Shown here piece by piece: positions 17,444-25,237 of a stretch of 39,943 bases of DNA; position 1 is the first letter of the stretch, and each line of letters starts with the position of its first letter. Where the stretch lies: contig JASDTB010000001.1 of NCBI GenBank assembly GCA_041441455.1, positions 1 to 39,943 on the forward strand, read 5' to 3'. The notes below the pieces were generated by a model. It searched no databases. It was not told the DNA's origin and saw only the letters and a list, made by a program, of their open reading frames with translations. Position numbers and translations under genes: made by a program. This stretch comes from JAFIHK01 sp041441455 (lineage in GTDB: Bacteria; Bacteroidota; Bacteroidia; Bacteroidales; UBA932).

Positions 17444-18914
17444 AGTCGGCTCCGAGTTTTTTGTTTGTAATATAGTCGTATAGAGCAAGTTTTCTGATAG
17501 TATAGAAATAGTTCCAATAATTGCCCAAATCTTTTAAATATCTTAAAGCAGCTTCGTCCTTCTCTGTTTGAGCATTGTTCAGGTCGGTAACAGTTATAGT
17601 TCCATTCCTGAACCTCTCTCGCGCATTTTCGTATCGAAGGCCAGCTAAAGAGTCTGCCTTAGCAGAAATTTCGCACTGAATTCTCTGGTTATTGAATCTT
17701 GCAACTTTAATATATATATCTTGTTTAAAATCTCTTACCGCTTGTTCTGCATTAGACCTTACTAACTCTTCGCGCGAACGCGCCATTTTAACCTTTCCTT
17801 TACCCAAGCCCCAATCAACTATTGGCATTCTAAGACCTAATGAAACAATCTCCTGATCCATTGGATTTCTAAACGCAGTAGAGAGATTGTCTCCCTTTTG
17901 AGTCAATCCAAATTGGGCACTCAATGTAGCTTGAATACCATTATTAGCTTTGTTTTTTGCAACATCTTGCTGAGCCTCTGTTATCAATATCTCTTGATTC
18001 ATAATGTAAGAGCTATTCTCTTTTGCTCTTTGATAAACATCTTCTGGATCAATTGATATAGATGGTACAATGTCGGTATCTTTTAAAATTAAGTCAACAT
18101 TATCATTATAACCTAAAAATGATCTGAATTTTAACAACATAGTCTCCAGATTAGTTCGACTATCGTTTAACTCTAATTTTTGATTCAAGATTCTAACCTC
18201 CATCTGCATAAGATTATTCTTGTTTTCAGTTCCAAGTTTGAATCTTTCTAAAGCTATTGCATATAAGAGCTCTGAATTTTCAATATTCTTTGTTTTAAGG
18301 TCTATCGTCTTTTGAAGAGATATGATTTGAAAATATAGGTCCGCAACAGTAACGCCAATACCTTCCACAAGTTCAAGATACTCACGTTTTGCCTTTTCAT
18401 ACTTCTGAGGCTCTGTCCTCTTTTCCCACTTTAAGCGATTATAAGCATTTAAAGGCTGACTTAATGTGATGTTAATCGGTTGCGAATTGAATGTCAGGAT
18501 ATCCTTAGGCGAAAATTGATCAAGTCTATGAAGACTAGTGAAGAGGGAGACTGTTCCTCCTGTAAGTGGAATATTTTGATCTACTGAGAGCGAAAGTCTA
18601 TTGTTAAGATTATCGTTGGTTACATAGTTGATCTCTCCTGTTTGTGGATCTTGAAGCGCCATAAGTGATCGGTTGTAGTTCCCTATGTTAGCAACTAAAT
18701 TCAATGAGGGTAAAAACTGCGCTTTATAGCTACGATATTGCCAATAACTCTGAAGAAAAGATAGCCTTGCCGACATTGCCGCAGGAGATTGATCCTGCGC
18801 TTCCGTAATTGCATCTTGCAGAGTAAGAGTTACCCTCTCTTTTTGAGCATAGGCTTCGACCCAAAAGATTGGAATCAATGCCGCAATCAATAAAACTTTT
18901 GCTGTTTTTAACAT
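17412..18914 (-). CDS. TolC-family outer-membrane efflux channel
   Basis: This 500-residue protein has a signal peptide (about 1-23, ending EAYAQ) and the two long alpha-helical OEP repeats of TolC-like channels (LTLQDAITEAQDQSPAAMSA; VADLYFQIISLQKTIDLKTKN; NAQTEKDEAALRYLKDLGNYWNYFY). It would form the outer-membrane exit duct of the RND pump encoded next. Its ATG directly abuts the stop codon of the beta-propeller gene (TAG at 18915-18917), and its 3' end overlaps the fusion-protein gene. This order of channel, fusion protein and pump in one operon is typical for the phylum. Confidence 0.92.
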   Translation of the reverse strand: MLKTAKVLLIAALIPIFWVEAYAQKERVTLTLQDAITEAQDQSPAAMSARLSFLQSYWQYRSYKAQFLPSLNLVANIGNYNRSLMALQDPQTGEINYVTNDNLNNRLSLSVDQNIPLTGGTVSLFTSLHRLDQFSPKDILTFNSQPINITLSQPLNAYNRLKWEKRTEPQKYEKAKREYLELVEGIGVTVADLYFQIISLQKTIDLKTKNIENSELLYAIALERFKLGTENKNNLMQMEVRILNQKLELNDSRTNLETMLLKFRSFLGYNDNVDLILKDTDIVPSISIDPEDVYQRAKENSSYIMNQEILITEAQQDVAKNKANNGIQATLSAQFGLTQKGDNLSTAFRNPMDQEIVSLGLRMPIVDWGLGKGKVKMARSREELVRSNAEQAVRDFKQDIYIKVARFNNQRIQCEISAKADSLAGLRYENARERFRNGTITVTDLNNAQTEKDEAALRYLKDLGNYWNYFYTIRKLALYDYITNKKLGADYEKIIDNQKF

Positions 18915-20216
18915 CTATTCTTTAAGTTTTACAATAATTGCCACAGGATTGTCGTCATCCTTAAGCTTTGCAGCCAACTCCCTAAACTTATCTGAGTTCA
19001 TGAAGTCCATCTCTGCTAGCTCTTTGAATCTCGAAGCTGAGACAATTTTAATCATCTTTTTGTTCGAAGATACATAATCTGGCCAAAATATGAAACCTCC
19101 ATCTAGATCATTTTCGAATCCTGGTATCCCTTTCTGCGGTTGTTTAAGGTATCTTAATCGTCCCTCTCTCTTGTCATACAATGCATAAGTGTCAGTCGAC
19201 TCCTTTGGAGATGTGCGTCCATCCCAAAACACATCATTGTAGGTCTCTTTAGCGTGTCTGTTCAAATTAACAGTCAGGAAAGAGTATCTAGACGACTCTT
19301 TTGCCTTTTTCCGAACATTGATTCTAGATTGATCTTGCATATCATCTAAAGTTACAAAATAGGGCATCTTATAATCTCCATAATTAAATGCATAAAGGAC
19401 TTTCAAGTTAAAGTCCTTATCTATAACTCTTACTGTATCTGAATTAAGGAAATAGATTCTAGAACTGTCGCCAGTTCTATAAACTTCAGCAGCGAAAAAG
19501 GGGCTTAGTTTATTATCTGGAAATTGCGTGTTTCCATTGGCAAATTCTGGGATAGAGTTTAGATCGTGATTTGGATACTCTTTAATTACAGTAGATGTAC
19601 TATCTAAAAGAACCCCTAAAAATGGAACTATATTTCTAGCTCTACTTGGAATCATCAGATATCTGTTTTCAGCTAACTTATAGAACATGGATGTGTGATT
19701 ACCCCCATAAGATGGATCGGCTGGCTCTTGAATTGTGCGTAAGTATTTTCCATCCTTATCGTACTCCAACATTTTTTTAGAGAAATTTACAATAATATTA
19801 CCTGTTGATGGTTCTACACAAAAGTTCGAAAGACGAGAATACTCCTGCGGTCCATTTCCCGAACGATTGAAGTTTTGAATAAATTTCCCTTGAGTATCGA
19901 AGATCATAACCTCTCTTATCGATGAAAGGTAAATTCTCTCATTCTCCATGTATACACAAAAAAATCTAGAGACTAGAGAGTTTAAATTTGTCTCTAAAGG
20001 TACGTAATCAATACTTTCGGCAACCTCGCTTAGTTTAACAATCTCTATCTTATCTTTTTCACCTACCAAATCAGCTACTTTGCAATCGTGTCCACTTTTA
20101 TTATGGTCACAACCAACGAATGATCCTATTACAAATGTTGCTAAAACGAGCTTCCCTATTGATTTAAAGAGAGTTGGAACACATTTCACAATGTGAGTAT
20201 AATTAAAATTTTGCAT
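18915..20216 (-). CDS. 6-bladed beta-propeller lipoprotein
   Basis: This 433-residue protein has a lipoprotein signal with lipobox VIGSFVGC (Cys36) after an unusually long N-region. Its mature part begins like Bacteroidota 6-bladed beta-propeller proteins (IEIVKLSEVAESIDYVPLET), with repeated strand patterns such as IREVMIFDTQGKFIQNF and MLEYDKDGKYLRTIQ. The family's molecular role is not established; members are envelope lipoproteins often found beside transport genes. It is the first gene of the minus-strand run, starting about 50 nt after a TATATTTG box, and abuts the TolC-like gene. A link to the pump is therefore likely but unproven. Confidence 0.82.
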   Translation of the reverse strand: MQNFNYTHIVKCVPTLFKSIGKLVLATFVIGSFVGCDHNKSGHDCKVADLVGEKDKIEIVKLSEVAESIDYVPLETNLNSLVSRFFCVYMENERIYLSSIREVMIFDTQGKFIQNFNRSGNGPQEYSRLSNFCVEPSTGNIIVNFSKKMLEYDKDGKYLRTIQEPADPSYGGNHTSMFYKLAENRYLMIPSRARNIVPFLGVLLDSTSTVIKEYPNHDLNSIPEFANGNTQFPDNKLSPFFAAEVYRTGDSSRIYFLNSDTVRVIDKDFNLKVLYAFNYGDYKMPYFVTLDDMQDQSRINVRKKAKESSRYSFLTVNLNRHAKETYNDVFWDGRTSPKESTDTYALYDKREGRLRYLKQPQKGIPGFENDLDGGFIFWPDYVSSNKKMIKIVSASRFKELAEMDFMNSDKFRELAAKLKDDDNPVAIIVKLKE

Positions 20217-20265
20217 TAAAATTGAAGTTTAGGCTTAATTATCTAATATACAACAGATAGTAGGG

Positions 20266-20294
20266 CAAATATATATTTATTTTTTTTATATTTG
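20266..20294. promoter_or_regulatory. Divergent -7 elements between the propeller gene and sppA
   Basis: Two TATATTTG boxes lie back to back: one on the minus strand (20266-20273) toward the beta-propeller gene, and one on the plus strand (20287-20294) toward sppA. They form an 8-bp inverted repeat with a 13-nt A/T spacer. No good TTG -33 element is visible for either, so each probably uses the A/T-rich opposing half as upstream DNA. Initiation at one box may interfere with the other. Confidence 0.65.
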
Positions 20295-20313
20295 TGTCTA
20301 AAATTAATGTGTG

Positions 20314-22086
20314 ATGAAAAATTTTCTTAAAATCATAGCCGGTTCATTCATCGGCTCATTGCTTGCGATTCTCATCGGAGGCTTCCTAATGATTGGAATT
20401 ATCAGCTCAATAGCATCGCTTTCGAGCAGTACAAAGCCAACAGTTCCTGCTTCTGCTGTGCTTGTGATGGATTTCAAATTACCTATTACTGAACAGGGCG
20501 AAGAGTCTCCATTTTCGCCAGACATGTTGTTTTCTGATGCTAAACTAAACCTTAGCTCTTCTTCGATTTTAAACATGTTACAAACATTGGACAGAGCAGC
20601 AGCAGATCCTTCGATCAAATTTCTTTACATGAATCTTAACCAGATTCAGGCAGGAGTTACTCACATTGAAGAACTAAGAGCTGCAATCCTTAAATTCAGA
20701 GAGTCTGGGAAAGCTGTAATTGCTTATGCAGACAACTACTCTCAAGGAGCGTACTACTTGGCAACTGCTGCCGATAAAGTATACATTAATCCATACGGAA
20801 GCGCAACCTTAACAGGTCTCAGCATCTCTACAATGTTCTTTAAAGATCTTTTAGACAGAGCAGGTGTTGAGGCGCAACTGATCAGACATGGCAAGTTCAA
20901 AGCTGCTGCTGAGCAATTCATTAGTAATAAAATGAGCGAAGAGAACAGAGAGCAACTAAAGGCTTATCTAGATGCTGTTTGGAATACATGGACAACAGAT
21001 ATTGCAGCTTCAAGATCAATTTCAAAAGCAAAAATCGACAGCATTACAGACAACTTAGTATTGACTACTGCTCAAAAAGCATTGGATAATAAACTAGTAG
21101 ATGGTCTTCTCTACAAAGACGAACTTTCGGACACTCTTGCCCACCTGTTTGGTGTAGAGACAGAAAAAGAGGTAGATTATATAAATATTACTGCATACTC
21201 AAGAGCTACTGCAAAAGTTAATCTTAAAGAGAAAAACAAAATTGCAGTTATTTACGCAAATGGTGAAATTTTGATGGGAAAATCTGACAACAACATCACC
21301 TCCGACCATTATGCTGCTCTTTTAGCAGATGTAAGAAAGGATAGCACTATTAAAGCTGTTGTATTCAGAGTGAACTCTCCAGGTGGTTCAGCTCAGAGCG
21401 CAGACATTATAGAGAGAGAGTTGAAACTACTCAAGAAAGACAAACCTGTTGTAGTTAGCTTTGGCGATTATGCAGCATCTGGTGGATATTGGATTTCCGC
21501 AAATGCAGACAAGATTATCACTAATAACACCACATTGACAGGATCTATCGGAGTATTCAGTATGGCTCTTAATATTCAGAAAGCGCTTAATAAACATTTA
21601 TCAATCAACACTGGCACTGTTAACACAAATAAACATAGTGACTTTATGTCTGGCTACAGACCATTGGACAAAGAGGAAGTTGCTTTTATGCAGTCAGCAG
21701 TTGAGGTAATTTATACTGACTTTATCAATTTAGTTGCTAAAGGAAGAGGAATGACACCAGAAAAAGTTGACTCTGTTGCGCAAGGAAGAGTATGGTCGGG
21801 AGCAGATGCTCTTAAGATTGGATTAGCTGACGAACGCGGAGGTATTTTATCTGCAATCGATGCAGCTGCTGCAATGGCTTCGCTAGAGGGATACAGAATT
21901 GTTGAGTATCCAGTTAGAAAGAGCCAAATTGAAAAGCTTATGGAATCTTTATCGGAGACAGAGGCTGCGGCTAAGGTGTTAAATAATCCATACTTTCTTT
22001 TAGAGAAAGCATACTCAGCACTTAAGAAAGAAAAGGGTGTGAAGACAATGGCTAGAATTCCTTATAATTTGGAATTCAATCTATAA
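20314..22086 (+). CDS. sppA: Signal peptide peptidase SppA, 67K type
   Basis: This 590-residue inner-membrane serine protease clears signal peptides left after secretion. It has one N-terminal membrane helix (about 10-36) and two tandem S49/ClpP-like domains. The catalytic Lys is in RHGKFKAAAEQF (K196) in the first half, and the Ser is in YAASGGYWIS (S389) in the second half, as in the E. coli dyad. A GTG at 20311 precedes the ATG at 20314 in frame; I take the ATG. The gene has its own -7 box, and a strong terminator follows at 22114-22146. It is convergent with tilS. Confidence 0.95.
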   Translation: MKNFLKIIAGSFIGSLLAILIGGFLMIGIISSIASLSSSTKPTVPASAVLVMDFKLPITEQGEESPFSPDMLFSDAKLNLSSSSILNMLQTLDRAAADPSIKFLYMNLNQIQAGVTHIEELRAAILKFRESGKAVIAYADNYSQGAYYLATAADKVYINPYGSATLTGLSISTMFFKDLLDRAGVEAQLIRHGKFKAAAEQFISNKMSEENREQLKAYLDAVWNTWTTDIAASRSISKAKIDSITDNLVLTTAQKALDNKLVDGLLYKDELSDTLAHLFGVETEKEVDYINITAYSRATAKVNLKEKNKIAVIYANGEILMGKSDNNITSDHYAALLADVRKDSTIKAVVFRVNSPGGSAQSADIIERELKLLKKDKPVVVSFGDYAASGGYWISANADKIITNNTTLTGSIGVFSMALNIQKALNKHLSINTGTVNTNKHSDFMSGYRPLDKEEVAFMQSAVEVIYTDFINLVAKGRGMTPEKVDSVAQGRVWSGADALKIGLADERGGILSAIDAAAAMASLEGYRIVEYPVRKSQIEKLMESLSETEAAAKVLNNPYFLLEKAYSALKKEKGVKTMARIPYNLEFNL

Positions 22087-22094
22087 GACAATAC

Positions 22095-23495
22095 TTAAAC
22101 AAATCTAATAATGAGTAGCCTCTTCGTCGAAGAGGTTACTTTTTTTGTATCGGAGCTACGATATGGAATAACTGCGATTATCTCATTATCTGAGAGTAAA
22201 ACTGGAGTTCTATCCTTCATGATATAATCTATTTTCATGTCGGTGAGATAGTCGCTAAGTTTTTTCACTCCTCTCATTCCAAAAGGTCTGAATTTGTCTG
22301 AATCTTGTCTAAATCTTAATATCAATCTATCAGAAAGAAGATCTCTGTCGAAATATAACGCGCCTTTTGAAAATTCTATTTTACCAGCCTCTGCCAAATC
22401 GCAAACAGACATCTCTAAGTTCACTCCATTTCCAATAGAGATTATCTTAGACAAACTGCCACCACTAATGTCTATCTCTACATGATGTAATTGATTGAAA
22501 TCTCTTTCATACACATTTAGAGTAGACCTGTCTCTTACCAATACATACTTATGCGAATAGAAGATTAATCCCGAATTTCCATCGACAGCAGATCGTAAAA
22601 TATCTGAAATTGTATCCTTAGTGAAGCCAAATGGTTGCAAAAAATTAAATAGCCAGAGGCTTGGATGTAACTCTTGCAATAAAAGTTCAAAGTTAATTTC
22701 GGCAACCTTACCCGCTAGTTTTTCTGAAGGGTCTAGAGAGTCGGCACTAACGTTTTTTGGATGAAAACATCTCATCACTCTCTTTTTAATCTCCTCACCC
22801 TTTTGCTCAACTACATCATGCACCTGAGAAAAGATAGATATCTCCTCTCCTATTGTTTGAAGAAAAGATGGATTAATTGTCTCGAATACAGGGAAGACAA
22901 GATTGCGAATTTTATTTCTAGAGTAATGATTCTCCGAATTTGTCCGATCGGTTCTGTAAGGAAAGCCATTCTCTTTCATGAACAGTTCGATTTCGGCCCT
23001 TGTAAAAATCATCATTGGTCTGATCACACTTCCATTGACCTCGCTGATTCCTCCTAACCCTTTTATTCCCGTTCCCCTTAGCAAATTTATAAATAGAGTT
23101 TCAGCAGTATCATTCAGATTATGAGCTACAGCTAAATAGTCGTAACCGCCTTCGTTCATCAGCTTTTCAAACCATGAGTATCTCAAGTCTCTGGCAGCCA
23201 TTTGAGTTGAAATAGACTGCTGATGAGCGTATTCATAAGTATCAAATGATGTTTTAAAAAATTTCACCCCTCTCTCTTCGCACCACTTTTCAACAAACCT
23301 CTCATCTCCATCGCTCTCCTCTCCTCTTAATTTAAAATTCACATGAGCCAAAGTAATTTTGTCTGCAAACCCAGCCATATAAAACAGAGATGCAAGACAC
23401 ATAGAGTCTGCTCCCCCGCTTACAGCCAGAAGAAACCTTGAGTCGAGCTTATTGTCGGTCAAGGATCTGAGATTATGTATGAATCTCGAGATCAA
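22095..23495 (-). CDS. tilS: tRNA(Ile)-lysidine synthase
   Basis: This 466-residue N-type ATP pyrophosphatase makes lysidine at C34 of the CAT-anticodon tRNA-Ile, so that it reads AUA. The PP-loop is AVSGGADSM (S26-S31). The segments AHVNFKLRGEESDGDE and VAHNLNDTAETLFINLLRGTGI are the next conserved blocks, and the C-terminal TilS domain ends with RFRQDSDKFRPFGM. The start is TTG at 23493-23495: a stop lies three codons upstream in frame, and the next Met follows the PP-loop. It starts 6 nt after the DUF3078 gene stop, in an operon with proS. Its final codons also encode the sppA terminator hairpin. Confidence 0.93.
   Translation of the reverse strand: MISRFIHNLRSLTDNKLDSRFLLAVSGGADSMCLASLFYMAGFADKITLAHVNFKLRGEESDGDERFVEKWCEERGVKFFKTSFDTYEYAHQQSISTQMAARDLRYSWFEKLMNEGGYDYLAVAHNLNDTAETLFINLLRGTGIKGLGGISEVNGSVIRPMMIFTRAEIELFMKENGFPYRTDRTNSENHYSRNKIRNLVFPVFETINPSFLQTIGEEISIFSQVHDVVEQKGEEIKKRVMRCFHPKNVSADSLDPSEKLAGKVAEINFELLLQELHPSLWLFNFLQPFGFTKDTISDILRSAVDGNSGLIFYSHKYVLVRDRSTLNVYERDFNQLHHVEIDISGGSLSKIISIGNGVNLEMSVCDLAEAGKIEFSKGALYFDRDLLSDRLILRFRQDSDKFRPFGMRGVKKLSDYLTDMKIDYIMKDRTPVLLSDNEIIAVIPYRSSDTKKVTSSTKRLLIIRFV
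22114..22146 (+). terminator. sppA terminator embedded in the tilS 3' coding end
   Basis: On the plus strand GTAGCCTCTTC (22115-22125) pairs with GAAGAGGTTAC (22129-22139) around a GTC loop with one G-U pair, extended by a closing A-T pair and followed by seven T residues. It begins 27 nt after the sppA stop. The same bases encode residues near the C terminus of TilS (VTSSTKRLL) on the other strand, 17 nt or more before the tilS stop. Confidence 0.88.
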
Positions 23496-23501
23496 ATTAT
23501 A

Positions 23502-24497
23502 TTACTTCTTAAAATTTCCGAATGTATAGGCAAATCCAAGTGAGAAGATCTCCTTAAACTGAACACGAGGAGCTATCTCACCCTCTTTATTGGCAATGAG
23601 AATCTCATCGTCGTATATCAATGTGGTTCTTATGTTCGCAGAGATAAACTTATTGATTTTAGCATCTATCATACTCTCCCAATTGACTTTGACATTACTC
23701 ACTGTCCCTAAGAAATCAGAGAATAGAGTCATTGTCGAGTTTACATTTACATTTTTCATTACTTGATGCTTATAATCAACTTTAAGCTGAGCACCCAGCT
23801 CCAATTTCACCGGTTGATCAATTCTATTTCCATATTTCACTCTCAGACTTGGATTTTCAACAACAACTAAATTACTAGCTAGAGGAGAAAAGTTCACACT
23901 TAATTGAGGAATAGGCTTATAGTCCATACCCACACCAAGCGAGATGTAACCAGGAGCCATAAATACAGAGACTAATTGTATCGGCTTTCCCGAAGGATAG
24001 TTAAATCCAGGGGAAAATTGTGACCTAAAGTTAAAAAAGGCAGACATGAAGACTTTATCTACTGCCTTGTATCCTACTTTACTATCGATGATAAGTTTAT
24101 CATCACTTTTTCTATATCTGTCGCCAAAGGATTCAACAAAGCCATATGCAACTTGAACTCTGTTCTCCCAAAACATCTTTTCGTAGGTATAGTTGGCGTA
24201 GAAATTTATATATGTATTTAGAGCTACCGAAGAGTAGCCTCCGGCAGCCCAATTTGAGAGCGAAACTTGTGAAAATCCTAACTGAGTAAAAACCCCTTTT
24301 GTCCATCGTCTTACAGCAGGTTTTACTATTGTCGGATCCTCTACTTTGAATTGTGATGCAAGTACAACGATCATTTCATTTGACGCAGATAACTTACTCA
24401 ATTTTTGTTGGCCTGACATCTTTACAGAAGCAACCACCATAAAAAGAGCAAAAATAAATATGCTGCGTTTTGAGAAATTTATCGATTTCAACATCAT
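23502..24497 (-). CDS. DUF3078 family outer-membrane protein
   Basis: This 331-residue protein has a signal peptide (about 10-30) and the hallmark DUF3078 segment GVFTQLGFSQVSLSNWAAGG (89-108). Many alternating beta strands ending in aromatic residues follow (FSLGFAYTFGNF at the C terminus), as expected for an outer-membrane barrel. The family is common in Bacteroidota and has no proven function. The start overlaps the upstream hypothetical gene by 4 nt, and the stop lies 6 nt from tilS, so it belongs to the proS-tilS operon. Confidence 0.87.
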   Translation of the reverse strand: MMLKSINFSKRSIFIFALFMVVASVKMSGQQKLSKLSASNEMIVVLASQFKVEDPTIVKPAVRRWTKGVFTQLGFSQVSLSNWAAGGYSSVALNTYINFYANYTYEKMFWENRVQVAYGFVESFGDRYRKSDDKLIIDSKVGYKAVDKVFMSAFFNFRSQFSPGFNYPSGKPIQLVSVFMAPGYISLGVGMDYKPIPQLSVNFSPLASNLVVVENPSLRVKYGNRIDQPVKLELGAQLKVDYKHQVMKNVNVNSTMTLFSDFLGTVSNVKVNWESMIDAKINKFISANIRTTLIYDDEILIANKEGEIAPRVQFKEIFSLGFAYTFGNFKK

Positions 24498-25216
24498 TGT
24501 TCCAAAATATCGTCGGAATTAAACTTATATCCCATTCTCTTACCTGTCTGCAACTTAGTACTCTCTATTTTATCATTGATCTGCTCAACGCTTGCCACCT
24601 TCACTAGGTCGTAAGGAGGGACTAAAAGGTCGAAAGACATTGTGTAGAGAATAGCTGTTTCAACGATTGCAACTAGCTCATCTCTCCCTAGCTCCTTTTT
24701 ACCAAAAGAGGAGACAGACTTATTTTTTTGTCTTTTACCCTCTACTAAAAAATATTTGTCTTTATTGACGAATATTCTGGCAACTAGGTACCCAAGGTCC
24801 TGCTCTCTGTTGTATTTAAGAGAGTCAGAGAGAAAGTTATAGACACTGATTATTCCACAATAGGAGTTATTAGGGTCCTCTTTGACAAAACTACTGTTCC
24901 AAATGGAGTGGTCGCGGTCGAACTGGAAGACGTCGGAGTGCATGCTGAAGATAAGGACATCATCGGCAAATTTAAGCTCTGCCTCAAATTTTCCTCTGTC
25001 TCTATACTCTAGCCTTACTCTTTTGTCTTTTGAAACTTCTCTTCTGTCGTTTGTACTCTCCAGAAGGTCGTTCATGTCGTTACTCATCTCGTTTAGAATC
25101 TCTTTGAGAGTCCCGAACATGTCGAGAGTTTGAGTATAAACTCTCTGTTTAATCTGTGATTTGTTGTTTAGTCCGTCGAGAATCTCCTGCTGTCGGGACG
25201 GTAAGTCAGATGCCAT
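24494..25216 (-). CDS. Conserved hypothetical protein in the proS operon
   Basis: I do not recognise a named domain in this 240-residue product. It has no signal peptide or membrane segment and looks cytoplasmic. Residues 1-75 are helical and highly charged (QQEILDGLNNKSQIKQRVYT, LKEILNEMSNDMNDLL). An alpha/beta region follows with KFEAELKFADDVLIFSMHSD, YCGIISVYNFLSDSLKYNRE and RIFVNKDKYFLVEGKRQK. It lies 21 nt after proS and overlaps the DUF3078 gene by 4 nt. Coding support comes from its length, tight spacing and ordinary composition. Confidence 0.75.
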   Translation of the reverse strand: MASDLPSRQQEILDGLNNKSQIKQRVYTQTLDMFGTLKEILNEMSNDMNDLLESTNDRREVSKDKRVRLEYRDRGKFEAELKFADDVLIFSMHSDVFQFDRDHSIWNSSFVKEDPNNSYCGIISVYNFLSDSLKYNREQDLGYLVARIFVNKDKYFLVEGKRQKNKSVSSFGKKELGRDELVAIVETAILYTMSFDLLVPPYDLVKVASVEQINDKIESTKLQTGKRMGYKFNSDDILEQ

Positions 25217-25237
25217 AATTGTGTATTAAATATTAAA

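Noticed and set aside
17444..17488. An upstream ATG for the membrane fusion protein
   Set aside because: It would place 15 polar residues before the lipoprotein signal peptide and increase overlap with the TolC-like gene.
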